Source: Pullichristensenella excrementipullorum (lineage in GTDB: Bacteria; Bacillota; Clostridia; Christensenellales; Aristaeellaceae). Taken from it: a stretch of DNA of 64,000 nucleotides. Positions within the stretch are counted from its first letter, which is position 1. Each line of letters begins with the position of its first letter. The position numbers and the translations under genes are program-made. Below are positions 25,793 to 35,600 of the stretch, piece after piece. The notes beneath the pieces are model-generated. The model had not been told where the DNA came from, did not search any database, and worked only from the letters and a program-made list of their open reading frames with translations. The stretch is taken from assembly GCA_018713365.1 (NCBI GenBank), contig DVOU01000039.1, positions 33,448 through 97,447 of the forward strand, given 5' to 3'.

Positions 25793-26832
25793 TGCAGTAT
25801 CCTTTGTATCTCCGCAAGCAGTATTTCCGCCAAGTCGCCATGCACGGCGCGCGGCGGCTGGCCCTTGACAAACAGCGCCCCGCCATCCTTGCCGCCGGCG
25901 ATGCCGACGTCGGCTTCCCTCGCCTCGCCGGGACCGTTGACCACGCAGCCCATCACCGCCACGCGCAGGGGCCTGCGGATGTGCTTCGTGGCCTCGCGCA
26001 CCCTGCGCGCCAAGGCTTCGACCTCGATGGCCGTGCGGCCGCAGGTGGGACAGGAGACGACTTCGACATAATCCTTGCGCAACCCGGCGGCGCGCAGTAT
26101 GTCCAGACCGGCCTCGACCTCGCGCACGGGGTCGCCGGTGATGGAGACGCGGATGGTGTCGCCGATGCCGTCCAGAAGGAGCGCGCCGATGCCCATGGCG
26201 CTTTTGACGATGGAGCCTTCGTAGGTGCCGGCCTCGGTGACGCCGATGTGCTGCGGGTAGTTCGTGCGTTTGGCCGCGAGGCGGCAGGCGTCCACGGTGA
26301 GGCGCACGCTGGAAGCCTTGAAGGAGAGGACGATCTCGTCCCAACCGGCGCGCTCGAGCATGCGCGCGTGGTCAAGGCCGCTTTCCACCATGCCCTCGGC
26401 GGAAATGCCGCCATGGCGCTGAAGGATGTCGCGCTCCAACGAGCCGGCGTTGACGCCGATGCGCACCGGCACGCGGTGGGCACGCAGGCAGTCCGCCAGC
26501 GCGCGCACGTTCTTTTCCCCGCCGATGTTGCCGGGGTTGATGCGCACCTTGGCGATGCCGTTTTCCACGGCTTCGATGGCGAGGCGGTGGTCAAAGTGTA
26601 TGTCCGCCACCAGCGGCACGGGGCTTTCGTCCACCAGCACGCGCACGTTGCGGGCGCAGGTCTCGTCGTAGACAGAGACGCGCACGATCTCCGCCCCGGC
26701 GTCGGCCAGAGCGCGGATCTGAGCGATGGTGGCCGACGCGTCGCGCGTGTCGGTGTTGGTCATGGACTGGACGGTGACGGGAGCGCCGCCGCCGATCTGT
26801 ACGTTGCCCGCAAAGACTGCTTTCGTATCCAT
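25789..26832 (-). CDS. ispG: 4-hydroxy-3-methylbut-2-enyl diphosphate synthase
   Basis: This enzyme (GcpE, 347 aa) performs the penultimate MEP-pathway step, reducing MEcPP to HMBPP with a 4Fe-4S cluster. The cluster ligands are Cys261 and Cys264 in SCPTCGR and Cys296 in MGCVVNGPGE, with Glu303 as the fourth. The N-terminal TIM barrel carries VQSMTNTDTRD and KVRINPGNIGG. It is bounded by rseP upstream and polC downstream, the latter coupled by an ATGA overlap. With dxr in the same operon it supplies isoprenoids to uppS. Confidence 0.96.
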   Translation of the reverse strand: MDTKAVFAGNVQIGGGAPVTVQSMTNTDTRDASATIAQIRALADAGAEIVRVSVYDETCARNVRVLVDESPVPLVADIHFDHRLAIEAVENGIAKVRINPGNIGGEKNVRALADCLRAHRVPVRIGVNAGSLERDILQRHGGISAEGMVESGLDHARMLERAGWDEIVLSFKASSVRLTVDACRLAAKRTNYPQHIGVTEAGTYEGSIVKSAMGIGALLLDGIGDTIRVSITGDPVREVEAGLDILRAAGLRKDYVEVVSCPTCGRTAIEVEALARRVREATKHIRRPLRVAVMGCVVNGPGEAREADVGIAGGKDGGALFVKGQPPRAVHGDLAEILLAEIQRILQ

Positions 26833-26837
26833 ATTGC

Positions 26838-27893
26838 TTACCCCACAATCAGGCGCGCGATGTCCTGCCAGGTGATGACGACGATGAGGCCCAGAAGCAG
26901 CAGCATGCCGATGCCATGCACCATGCCCTCCTTCTCCGGCGGCACGGGCTTGCGGCGGATGGCCTCGACGATGAGGAACACCAGACGGCCGCCATCCAGC
27001 GCCGGCAGCGGCAGAAGGTTCATAAGGCCGAGGTTCAGCGAGATGATGAAGAGGATATACAGCACCATGTAGAAGCCCTCGCGCGCCACTTCGCTGACCA
27101 CGGAGATGATGCCCACCGGCCCGGCCATGTCGTTCACGCCCTGACCGTGGAAGACGAGGTTTTTCAGGGCGTCGAGCATCATTTTCACGAAATCGACCAT
27201 CAGGCGCGGGGCCTCCGCCAGCGCCTCGCCGAAGGTATAGGTGCGGCCGGGAAAGACGATGCCGATCATGTAGGCGGTCGCGCCGGTTTCATCGGTCATC
27301 GCCGCGGGGGCGACGGAGAAGTTCAGACGCTCGCCATCGCGCTCGACGGTGAAGTCGATGGGCTGATCCACTGGCGCAGCGGCGATGATGGCGCGCAGCA
27401 GATCAGCGCCGTCCTCGGAAAACTCGATGGGCACGCCGCCCGCCTCAACGATGACATCCCCTGCCTGCATGCCGGCCTGCGCGGCGGGATAGTCCGCATA
27501 GACGCTCTCCACCGTGGGGCTGGAAACCCCGGCGGTAAAGTAGCCCATCAGCATGACCACGCAGACGATGAAGGCAAAGATGAAGTTCATCATCGGCCCG
27601 GCCAGCACGGTCAAAAACCTGCGCCAGACGGGCTGGTTGTTCATGGCGCGGGGATCGCTGTTGTTTTCGTCCTCGCCCAGAAAGCTGCAATAGCCGCCCA
27701 GCGGCACGGCGCGCAGCGAATAGTCGATGCCCTTGCGCTTCCAGCCCAGCAGTTTCGGGCCGAAGCCGATGGAAAATTCCAGCACGGTCATGCCCGTGAG
27801 GCGGCCGACGATGTAGTGCCCAAATTCATGCACCATCACCAGCACGCCCAGAAGAGCGATGGCCAGAAGGATATAGAGAATGTCTACGATCAT
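26838..27893 (-). CDS. rseP: site-2 intramembrane zinc metalloprotease
   Basis: This 351-residue membrane protease cleaves substrates such as anti-sigma factors within the bilayer. The zinc-binding HEFGH is at residues 22-26 in the first helix, a PDZ domain occupies the centre (QAGMQAGDVIVEAGGVPIEF), and the second active-site motif is NLLPLPALDGGRLVF in the third helix. The ATG overlaps the dxr stop (ATGA) and GGAGG lies just upstream. Position between dxr and ispG matches the conserved cdsA-dxr-rseP gene order of Firmicutes. Confidence 0.95.
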   Translation of the reverse strand: MIVDILYILLAIALLGVLVMVHEFGHYIVGRLTGMTVLEFSIGFGPKLLGWKRKGIDYSLRAVPLGGYCSFLGEDENNSDPRAMNNQPVWRRFLTVLAGPMMNFIFAFIVCVVMLMGYFTAGVSSPTVESVYADYPAAQAGMQAGDVIVEAGGVPIEFSEDGADLLRAIIAAAPVDQPIDFTVERDGERLNFSVAPAAMTDETGATAYMIGIVFPGRTYTFGEALAEAPRLMVDFVKMMLDALKNLVFHGQGVNDMAGPVGIISVVSEVAREGFYMVLYILFIISLNLGLMNLLPLPALDGGRLVFLIVEAIRRKPVPPEKEGMVHGIGMLLLLGLIVVITWQDIARLIVG

Positions 27894-29044
27894 GCACGTC
27901 CTCCAAGGCAGGTCTGCGCGAAGGCGCGCGCCTCACGGTCGGCGAGGAACACGCCATCCAGCGAAGTCACGCTCCGCTGGGGAACGCCCTCCAGCGCCGC
28001 GCGCACGCAGCGGGCGATCTCGCCAAAGCGTACCCTTCCCCCGAGAAACGCTTCCACGGCCACCTCGTTGGCGCCGTTGAAGACGATGGGCGCGTTCCCG
28101 CCCGCCCTCAACGCTTCATAGGCCATGGACAGGCAGGGGAAGCGCTCCGTGTCCGGGGCGCGGAAGGTGAGGCTGCCCACATCCGCGAGCGAAAGCGGCT
28201 CTCCCCCATAGGGCAGTCTGCCCGGAAAGCCCATGGCGTAACCGATGGGGCCGCGCATGTCCGGGTTGCCAAGCTGCGCCAGCACCGCGCCGTCCTCGAA
28301 CTCCACCATGGAGTGGACGACGCTCTCGGGGTGTACCAGCACGCGAATTTTGTCCGCGTCCATGCCGAACAGGTAGTGCGCCTCGATGACCTCCAGCCCC
28401 TTGTTGAGCATGGTGGCGCAGTCCACAGTGATCTTCGCGCCCATGCGCCAAGTGGGGTGGCGCAGCACGTCTTCCACGCTGGCGTTTTCGATCTCCTCCG
28501 CCGTGCGGTCGCGCAGGGCGCCGCCCGAGGCGGTGAGGATGAGATGGCGCACGGGGTTGCCCTCCCGCGCCCGCAGGCACTGGAAGATGGCGGAATGTTC
28601 GCTGTCCACGGGCAGAAGCAGCCGGTTCAGCGCCCGGGCGCGCTCCATGACCAGATCGCCGCCCGCCACCAACGCCTCCTTGTTGGCAAGCAGCACGCGC
28701 TCGCAGCAGGAAAGCGCCGCCCAGACGTTGCTTAGCCCGGCGATGCCGACCACGGCGCAGAGCGCGTCGTCCGCGCCGGAAATTTGCAGCGCCCGCGCGG
28801 AGCTGTCTTTTCCAAACACCCATTCGCAGAAGCGCACGTCCTCGGGGAGCGCTTTGGGCTCCACGTCCAGCGCCGCCACGCGGGGGCGAAATTCCCTGAC
28901 CAGATCAAACAGTTTTTCCGCCGAAGAACGGGCCGTCAGACAGACGACCCGGAAGCGCTCGGGGTAGCGGCGCGCGACGTCCAGCGCCTGCGTGCCGATG
29001 GAGCCGGTCGCGCCGAGAATGGCGAGTTTTCGTTGCCTGTCCAT
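27890..29044 (-). CDS. dxr: 1-deoxy-D-xylulose 5-phosphate reductoisomerase
   Basis: This 384-residue NADPH enzyme converts DXP to MEP, the committed MEP-pathway step. It has the nucleotide-binding GATGSIGTQAL at 11-21, LLANKEALVAGG, and the metal/substrate region VDSEHSAIFQCL. The C-terminal helical domain is complete. It starts 4 nt after the cdsA stop and overlaps rseP. The only partner here is ispG; other MEP genes must be elsewhere. Confidence 0.96.
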   Translation of the reverse strand: MDRQRKLAILGATGSIGTQALDVARRYPERFRVVCLTARSSAEKLFDLVREFRPRVAALDVEPKALPEDVRFCEWVFGKDSSARALQISGADDALCAVVGIAGLSNVWAALSCCERVLLANKEALVAGGDLVMERARALNRLLLPVDSEHSAIFQCLRAREGNPVRHLILTASGGALRDRTAEEIENASVEDVLRHPTWRMGAKITVDCATMLNKGLEVIEAHYLFGMDADKIRVLVHPESVVHSMVEFEDGAVLAQLGNPDMRGPIGYAMGFPGRLPYGGEPLSLADVGSLTFRAPDTERFPCLSMAYEALRAGGNAPIVFNGANEVAVEAFLGGRVRFGEIARCVRAALEGVPQRSVTSLDGVFLADREARAFAQTCLGGRA

Positions 29045-29048
29045 GTGT

Positions 29049-29873
29049 TCATCCCATCACCCGGAAAAACAGGTGGCAGGCCAGCGTGGCAAAGAGGATG
29101 CCGTCCAGCCGGTCCATGACGCCGCCGTGTCCCGGGAAGATCTTTCCAAAGTCCTTAATGCCGCAATCGCGCTTGACGAGCGACGCGGCCAGATCGCCGA
29201 TCTGCGCAAGCGCCCCGGCCATGAGGCCGAAGAGCGCGTAGTACCACATTGGCGCAAGCGCGGAGGCGTCCGCGCCGTAAAAGAGGCACACGAGGCGCGG
29301 CAGCAGCATGGCGAACACCACCGCCGCCACCAGCCCGCCGACGCTGCCCTCGATGGTCTTTTTGGGGCTGATGTGCGGCGAGAGCTTGTGTTTGCCGCAG
29401 GCCATGCCGGTAAAGAGGGCAAAGCAATCGTTCATCGAAGGCACGAGGAAGAGCAGCACGAACAAAAGCGTCAGCGGCATGCCCGCGCCCGCGAACGTGA
29501 GGTCGAACAAGAGTATGTAGAACACGCCGGGGTAGATGAGCGGCAAGAGCGTCGCCTGCAGGCGCGCTCCATCGACCTGGCCGCGCAGCACGATCGCGCC
29601 CACACCCACCGCCGCCAAAAGCGCCGTGAGGGAGATGGCCGCCTCCGTCAGGCGTGCTTCCGGCAGGATGAGCGCGCACAGAAGCAGCAGCGGCGCAAGC
29701 GCCAGCCCCACGGGCACGGGGCGCAGACCCTTTTTGCGATAGGCGGCATACATCTCGTGCATGCTCATCAGCATGAGCAACAGCGCCACTCCGCGCAGCC
29801 ACCAGCCGCCCAGCCAGATGACGGCGGAAATGAGCGCCACCAGTACGATGCCGGTGATGACGCGCGTCTTCAT
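29049..29873 (-). CDS. cdsA: phosphatidate cytidylyltransferase
   Basis: This 274-residue integral membrane enzyme makes CDP-diacylglycerol from phosphatidate and CTP for phospholipid synthesis. About seven to eight hydrophobic helices are visible, and the C-terminal signature SLVKRDCGIKDFGKIFPGHGG, continuing into MDRLDGILFA, is diagnostic. Its start overlaps the uppS stop as ATGA. Confidence 0.96.
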   Translation of the reverse strand: MKTRVITGIVLVALISAVIWLGGWWLRGVALLLMLMSMHEMYAAYRKKGLRPVPVGLALAPLLLLCALILPEARLTEAAISLTALLAAVGVGAIVLRGQVDGARLQATLLPLIYPGVFYILLFDLTFAGAGMPLTLLFVLLFLVPSMNDCFALFTGMACGKHKLSPHISPKKTIEGSVGGLVAAVVFAMLLPRLVCLFYGADASALAPMWYYALFGLMAGALAQIGDLAASLVKRDCGIKDFGKIFPGHGGVMDRLDGILFATLACHLFFRVMG

Positions 29874-30685
29874 CGCCCGCTCTCCTTTTCTTTTGTCTTA
29901 ACGCTGCCAAAGCGGCGGTCCCGGGAGGCATACTCGTGCAAGTCGCGCAAAAAGACCTCGCGGGTGTAGTCCGGCCAGAGGATGGGGTCGAAGACCATCT
30001 CCGCGTAGGCTGCCTGCCACGGCAGGAAATTCGAGGTGCGCACTTCGCCGCTGGTGCGGATGAGCAGGTCCACCGGGGGAAGCCCGGCGGTGTAAAGCTC
30101 GCTTTCCACATCGGCCTCGGCGATGTCCTCCGGCTTCAGTTCCCCGCGCAGGCAACGCGCGGCGAGGCGGCGGGCGGCGCGGGTCAGCTCGGCGTGGCCG
30201 CCGTAGTTGAGGGCGATGTTGAGGCGCAGGCCATCGTTGTCCTTCGTGCGCTCCATGGCGCGCAGCACCGTTTCGCGCTGCCTGTCCGGCAGGCCGTCTA
30301 TATCGCCGATGATGCGGATGACCGCGCCCTTTTCGTCCAGTTCGTCGATCTCGGACTGGAAGTAGCGGAGGATGAGGTTCATCAGCGCGCCGACTTCGTC
30401 CTTGGGCCGCGCCCAGTTCTCCGTAGAGAAAGCGTAGATGGAAAGGGCGTAGATGCCCCAATCGTCGCAGGCCTGAATGATGTCGCGCAAAGCCTCGGTG
30501 CCGGCGGCGTGGCCCGCCGAACGCGGCAGGCCGCGCTCCTGCGCCCAGCGGCCGTTGCCATCCATGATGATGCCCACGTGGCGGGGCAGTTTTTCAGGCA
30601 GCGCAAGGCGCGCCCCGTCGTGGCGGGGCGCGGCGCTGGCCCGGCGAGGCTTCCTGACCAGAAGCCCTGTGAGCTTTTTGAGCAT
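29870..30685 (-). CDS. uppS: undecaprenyl diphosphate synthase
   Basis: This 271-residue cis-prenyltransferase extends farnesyl diphosphate to the C55 lipid carrier for peptidoglycan. The catalytic Asp42 lies in HVGIIMDGNGRWA, followed by YAFSTENWARPKDEV and the diphosphate-binding RTSGE and SNFLPWQAAYAE. About 30 basic residues precede the conserved core, slightly longer than usual. It shares one base with the frr stop (TGATG) and overlaps cdsA. Confidence 0.96.
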   Translation of the reverse strand: MLKKLTGLLVRKPRRASAAPRHDGARLALPEKLPRHVGIIMDGNGRWAQERGLPRSAGHAAGTEALRDIIQACDDWGIYALSIYAFSTENWARPKDEVGALMNLILRYFQSEIDELDEKGAVIRIIGDIDGLPDRQRETVLRAMERTKDNDGLRLNIALNYGGHAELTRAARRLAARCLRGELKPEDIAEADVESELYTAGLPPVDLLIRTSGEVRTSNFLPWQAAYAEMVFDPILWPDYTREVFLRDLHEYASRDRRFGSVKTKEKESGR

Positions 30686-31242
30686 CAGATCGACATGATC
30701 TCCTTTTCCTTGTCCGCGCCCACCTTGTCCAGCGTCTTGATGTGCGCGTCGGTGACTTTCTGCATCTCGGTCTCCGCCTGCTTGAGGTCATCCTCAGTGA
30801 TGGCGGAGTCCTTCTTCATCTTCTTGATCTGATCCATGGTATCGCGGCGGGTGTTGCGGATGGCGACCTTGCCTTCCTCGATCTGCTTTTTCACCTGCTT
30901 GCACAGTTCCTTGCGGCGCTCTTCGTTGAGTTCCGGCACCACGAGGCGGATGACCTTGCCGTCGTTGGAGGGGTTGATGCCCAGATCGGACTTCTGGATG
31001 GCCTTTTCGATCTCGGAGATCATCTTCGGCTCCCAGGGCGCGATGACCAGCATGCGCGGCTCCGGCGAGGAGATGTTGCCGATCTGGTTGAGGTGCGTGG
31101 GCGTGCCGTAATAGTCCACGGTGATCTTGTCGAGGATCTGGGGGTTGGCGCGGCCGGCGCGCAGGGTGGAGAGGTCCTTTTCGATGATCTCGATGGTCTT
31201 GTCCATTTTCGCCCCGGCGGTCTTGATGGCTTCCTTGTACAT
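30685..31242 (-). CDS. frr: ribosome recycling factor
   Basis: This 185-residue factor splits post-termination ribosomes together with EF-G. The family signatures are LSTLRAGRANPQILD, YYGTPTHLNQIGNIS and the C-terminal KVTDAHIKTLDKVGADKEKEIM. It is the first gene of the operon, behind a near-consensus promoter. The usual upstream pyrH, tsf and rpsB are absent, so here frr has been separated from the translation cluster. Confidence 0.97.
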   Translation of the reverse strand: MYKEAIKTAGAKMDKTIEIIEKDLSTLRAGRANPQILDKITVDYYGTPTHLNQIGNISSPEPRMLVIAPWEPKMISEIEKAIQKSDLGINPSNDGKVIRLVVPELNEERRKELCKQVKKQIEEGKVAIRNTRRDTMDQIKKMKKDSAITEDDLKQAETEMQKVTDAHIKTLDKVGADKEKEIMSI

Positions 31243-31280
31243 TGGATGTCCTCCTTGAGAGCAACATGTTCTTCCCCATT

Positions 31281-31309
31281 ATTGTATAGTTTTTTAGCAT
31301 GCCTGTCAA
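31281..31309 (-). promoter_or_regulatory. promoter of the frr-polC operon
   Basis: TTGACA, 17 nt, TACAAT, about 40 nt upstream of the frr ATG. The -35 is perfect. It drives seven essential genes. Confidence 0.82.
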
Positions 31310-31405
31310 CCGAAAACTGTGAGGAAATGCCGTTTTGCCACGTTTTTGCCCGCGCATGGGCGCGCGGGCGGCGGGCAACACTGGGAAAGGAAAGGAGGAA
31401 GGCGC

Positions 31406-31552
31406 ATGGATGAAAAAACGCCCCGGCTGGATGGGCCGGAGCTTGAGGACGTGGCCAGCGCGAACGAACTGACCGGCGCGGCGCCGGCGTTCATTCCCGA
31501 AAAGGGCAAGGATAAGGCCGCACGCAAAAAGCGGACGGCCAAAAAGCGCTGA
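31406..31552 (+). CDS. 48-aa small basic/acidic protein
   Basis: This small ORF has an excellent RBS (AAGGAGG, 7 nt before the ATG). The N-terminal half is acidic (MDEKTPRLDGPELEDV) and the C-terminus is a Lys/Arg tail (KAARKKRTAKKR). No membrane segment is present. It stands alone on the plus strand between the divergent frr operon and the convergent ECF gene, ending 1 nt before the latter's stop. Function unknown; the basic tail suggests nucleic-acid or ribosome contact, which is a guess. Confidence 0.55.
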   Translation: MDEKTPRLDGPELEDVASANELTGAAPAFIPEKGKDKAARKKRTAKKR

Positions 31553-31553
31553 T

Positions 31554-32084
31554 CTAGGTCGCCGCCTGGCCTCTGGCGCGTTCGAGCGCCATCACCAGCG
31601 GCGGGATAATGAGGATGTGGCAAAGGATGCCGGGAATGGCCGAGGTGAAGGCTCCGGCGAGGAACTCGGCGAAGGTGAACACGCCGTTGTTCAGGCCCGC
31701 CAGCGTGAGCCGCGCCGCGCCCCATGCCACGCGGCCCAGCAGCATGGCGAGGATGAGGGAGACGTAGATGTATTTGGGCTGTTTGGGCAGCGCGCGGCGC
31801 AGGAGCGAGGAGGCAAGGCCGTAGACGGCCAGTTCCACCATCATCGCCGCGCCCGTGGGCATGAGGGGCGGCATGCCAAACAGCGCAAAGCGCAGCGCCG
31901 GGGCGATGAAGCCCACCGCCGTGGCGTAGGGCCAGCCGCACAAAAGGCCGCAGAGAAGCACGGGGATGTGCATCGGCGAGAGCATGTTGCCCCACTGGGG
32001 TATCTGCCCGGTCAGAAAGGGCAGAAAGAGGCACAGCGCCAGACATACGGCGGCCGTGACCAGCTCGCGGATGTTTTTTTGCAT
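31554..32084 (-). CDS. ECF transporter S component
   Basis: This 176-residue membrane protein is the substrate-binding subunit of an energy-coupling factor vitamin transporter. About six helices and the pattern WGNMLSPMHIPVLLCGLLCG with GFIAPALRFALFGMPP match the PF12822-type S components. The EcfA and EcfT energising subunits are not in the window, so this is a group II type that shares a common module. The substrate cannot be assigned. Its leader holds a terminator behind a good promoter, suggesting ligand-responsive attenuation. Confidence 0.82.
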   Translation of the reverse strand: MQKNIRELVTAAVCLALCLFLPFLTGQIPQWGNMLSPMHIPVLLCGLLCGWPYATAVGFIAPALRFALFGMPPLMPTGAAMMVELAVYGLASSLLRRALPKQPKYIYVSLILAMLLGRVAWGAARLTLAGLNNGVFTFAEFLAGAFTSAIPGILCHILIIPPLVMALERARGQAAT

Positions 32085-32106
32085 GGTCGTTCTCCTTCCT
32101 CCGGCC

Positions 32107-32147
32107 AAAAAAGCCGGACGCGCTCCCTTCTGGGAACGTGTCCGGCT
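32107..32147 (-). terminator. terminator/attenuator in the ECF leader
   Basis: AGCCGGAC...GTCCGGCT forms a stem of up to 16 bp around TTCT, followed on the minus strand by six T. It lies between a promoter (32169-32197) and the ECF start. An alternative 4-bp hairpin (CGGC, UGAA loop, GCCG) would sequester its 5' arm, the arrangement of an attenuator. It may equally end the addA-DUF3842 transcript. Confidence 0.75.
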
Positions 32148-32168
32148 TCAGCCGTTGTTGCTGACCCA

Positions 32169-32197
32169 ATGATAGCACGCGCGCGGGCGCGGCGCAA
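32169..32197 (-). promoter_or_regulatory. predicted promoter of the ECF gene
   Basis: TTGCGC, 17 nt, TATCAT with an extended TG. It overlaps the intergenic end of the DUF3842 gene and would give a leader of about 78 nt. Confidence 0.5.
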
Positions 32198-32198
32198 G

Positions 32199-32618
32199 TT
32201 AAGATTTCGCGTCCGCCCCGGGGCGGCAGATGGCCTCTACCGCCAGCGCCACCAGCTGCGCCGTGGTCGTGCCCGCGGGAACGCCGACGACGCGGTTGCC
32301 GCACTGATCGACGGGGATCAGCACCTTGCGGGCGCGGCTCTGCCCCACGGCGGCGGCCATGCGCGGCGTGACCTCGCCCAGAAGCGCGTCGGCGATGACG
32401 ATGCCTACCGGGCCGGCGATGACCTCCGCCTCGCGGCAGGCGACGAGCGCGGCGTTCTCGCCCGTGGCCGCGCGCGTGGCTCCGGCGCGCAGCATGGCGG
32501 TGGTGGCGATGGCGTTGGTGCCCACGCAGGCGATGTCGGTTTCGCCCGCGCGCTTCAATGCCTCGACGAGCTGGCGGCCGATGCCGCCGCCCTGTCCGTC
32601 GATGATGAGTATCTTCAC
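32199..32618 (-). CDS. DUF3842 family protein
   Basis: This 139-residue soluble protein has a Rossmann-like N-terminus (ILIIDGQGGGIGRQLVEAL) typical of DUF3842. Later sheets include VIAGPVGIVIADALLGEVTP and a Gly-Thr turn (VPAGTTTAQL). The family is uncharacterised and common in Clostridia. It starts at GTG with GAGGTG upstream, 12 nt after addA. The nucleotide-binding-like loop suggests, but does not prove, a cofactor. Confidence 0.8.
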   Translation of the reverse strand: MKILIIDGQGGGIGRQLVEALKRAGETDIACVGTNAIATTAMLRAGATRAATGENAALVACREAEVIAGPVGIVIADALLGEVTPRMAAAVGQSRARKVLIPVDQCGNRVVGVPAGTTTAQLVALAVEAICRPGADAKS

Positions 32619-32630
32619 AATATATTCACC

Positions 32631-35600
32631 TCACAGCGTGATCTCCTCGCCCGAAGCGAGCAGGCAGAGCCGCCGTTCCCGCACCGGCAGGCCGGTGATG
32701 CGCTCAAGCGCCAGCGCGTAGATGGCGAGCTGTTTTTCATAGTGGCGCACGAGGGCTTCGCGGTCGCGCGTTATGTCGGTCTTGTAATCGAGCAGCACCC
32801 ATTCCCCCGCTTCGAGGAAGCAGCAGTCCACCGTGCCCTGCACCAGCACTTCCCCGCCGCCATAGCGCGCGTGGGCGCTGTCGCCAAGGGCCTCTTCCAC
32901 CTTCATGCGCACGTTGAAGGGCCATTCGCGGCGCACAGTGTCGCTTTGGAGAAGGCGCTTGCCCGTCTCCCCGGCGAAGAAGCGCGCAAGGCGCTGCGGG
33001 CGCACGGCGGCGCGCTCGGCCTCGCTGAGGCGGTTTATCTGCCGCAGGGCGTCGAGCTGGGCGCGGACGGCCTTTTCAAGCGAAGCCCCGTCGAGGCCGC
33101 GCAGCGGGGCGATCTCCAGCATCTGCAAGGCGCGGTGGTAGGCGCTGCCGCGCTCCGCGCCGGTCAGGCCCGTTTCCTGCATGAACTGGGGGCGCTCGGC
33201 CATGGCGGGCAGTTCGCGCGGGCCCTCCGCCTCGCGCAGAAGGCCGGAGGCGGTGAGTTTGACGGGACGCTCGCTGTCGAGCAGATGGGGGTAGACCCAC
33301 GCCATGGCCGCGTCCGCCTCGCCCGCCTGCGCAAGGGCTTCGTCGAGCCGACTAAGCGCCTCCGCGCGCGGCTGCGCCGCCTCGGGAGCGGGCAATTCGT
33401 CCAGAGCGTGAACGGCGATCTGCGCAACCGGCGCTTCGCCCGCGCGCCGCGCCTCTTCCAGCGCCCCCAGCACCAGTTGCAAATGGCTGGTGGCGGCGCT
33501 GGGATAGGCGCCCATGGACGCAAGCAGCGGCAGGCGCGACGCGGCGCGGCGCAGGCTGCCGACGAGGATGAGGCGGCGCTTGGCGCGCGTGAGCAGCACG
33601 TAGAGAAGGCGCAGTTCCTCGGCGGCGTCCTCGCGGCGCTCGCGCTCGCCGATGGCGATGTAGGAGAGCGGCTCACGCCGCGTGCGCAGGCGTTCATCCA
33701 CAAAATGCACGCCCAGCCCCAGATCGCGGTGGGCGCGGAAGGCCTCGCCGCCCGCCGCGCCGCGGAAGGAGCGGGCCATGAGCGCGCCGAAGACCACGGG
33801 GAACTCCAGACCCTTGCTCTTGTGGATGGTCATCAGGCGCACCACGTCGTCGCCCTCGCCGAGCAGATGGGCGCTGTCGCCGTCGCCGCGGGCGCGCATG
33901 TGTTCCGCGTAGGCGAGGAAGCGCGTCAAGGAGCCGGAAACGGTGGCGTCGAAGTTCTCCGCGCGCGTCACCAGCGCGTCGAGGTCGGCCTGCCGCTGCG
34001 CGCCGCCGGGCAGCGCGCCGACGTAGGCGTAAAGGCCGCTCTCCTCGCAGACGGCGCGCACCAATTCGCCCAGCGGCAGCGTGAGCGCGCGCAGCCGCCA
34101 GGAATCGAGGACGGCAAAGAAGGCGCGCAATTTTTCGCCGAGGGCGTCCTCCTCCCCGGCGCGGGCGCGGGCGGCGTCGGCAAAGGACAGGTCCGGGTGG
34201 GAAAGGCGTATCGCGGAAAGCTCTTCCAGCGAAAGATGCGCCATGCAGGAGCGCAGCGCACCGATCAGCTCCACATCCTGCAGTTCATTGTCCACCAGCC
34301 GCAAAAGCGAGAGCGCGAAGGCGACCTCCAGCGTGTCGAAATAGCCGGAAAGGCCCTCGGCGTAGGCGGGGATGCCCTCGGCAAGCAGCACGGGCAGCAT
34401 GGCCGCCGCCGCCGAACTCTTGGCGCGGGTGAGGATGGCGATGTCGCGCCAGCGCAGGCCGGGTTCCTCGGCCATGAGCTGGTGGATGCGGCCGGCGATC
34501 CACATGGCCTCGCGGCCGGCGCGGCCGATCTCCTCCAGCGCCTCGTCCGGCTCCTCGCCCTCCTCCACGGCCTCGTCGAGGATGTGGATCTCGGGCAGAG
34601 GCGCGCCGTCCGTGCCCTCCAGACCTACGTTGAGGCGGGCGAGGTCGTCGTAGACGATCTCGGAATCGCCGCCGGTCATGGTCCGCGAAAAGACGGCGTT
34701 GACAAAGTCTATGACCGCGCGCGTGGAGCGGAAGTTGCGCGTCAGGGGCAAGAGCTGTCCGCCCTCGCCGCGCCGGTAGCGCTCGTAGCGGGAAAGGAAG
34801 AGGCGCGGTTCGGCGAGGCGGAAGCGGTAGATGGACTGCTTGACATCGCCGACCGTGAACAGGCCGCCGCTGCCGGAAACGCCTGTGATCAGCGCTTCCT
34901 GGACGTCGGATACGTCCTGATACTCATCGACGAACACATAGTCGTACTGCGAACGGACGCTGGCGCGCACGTCCTCGCGGGCAAGGGCGCGCAGGGCGCG
35001 GCGCTCAAGGTCCGCGTAGGAAAGGCCGCCGCGCTCCTCCTTGCGGCGGGCGTGGGCTTCGCCGATGCGCCGGGCCGCGTCGGCCAGCACGGGGAAAAGG
35101 TCGTAGAGCGCCAGCGCGTCCTCGCGCGCCTGTTCGATGGACAGCTTGCACAGGCGGCAGTTTTTCACGCCATCGCCGGCGGACTTGCGCAGGGCTTTGA
35201 CGGCCTCGAGGTCCTCAGGGGCGACGTCGCGGTTGCGGCCTGAGGGGCGCGCCTGCTTGAAAGCGCGCATGGCCTGCGAAAGCGCCTCCGCGCCGTCCAG
35301 CGCGCGCAGCGCCTCCAAGGCCTCCATGTCCTTTTCCAGCGCCGCGGCGTAGTGCGGCGGACAGCCGGGGTGGTCGTGGGCGGCGCGCGTGGCAGCCAGC
35401 GCCGCGGCCACCGTGCGGCGGGCGGCGCGCACAAGTTCGTCCAGCCACGCTTCTACGGGAGCCTGCGCGCGGTCGAGGGCGCGTTCCAGCCACGCCTCGG
35501 GGTCCGGGCGTTCGCCGAGAAAGGCGTAGAGGCTGAGGGCCAGTTCGCGCACTTTCTGCGGGCCGCGCCCCGTATCGAGGCGGGAGAGCGCTTCGCCGCC

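Noticed and set aside
25793..26344. In-frame upstream extension of polC
   Set aside because: It lies within ispG in another frame and gives a PolC longer than family members; ATG 25792 gives the normal length and an ATGA overlap.
31617..35243. A 1208-codon plus-strand open frame opposite addA
   Set aside because: It lacks any domain and mirrors the codon bias of addA; addA has all helicase and nuclease motifs.
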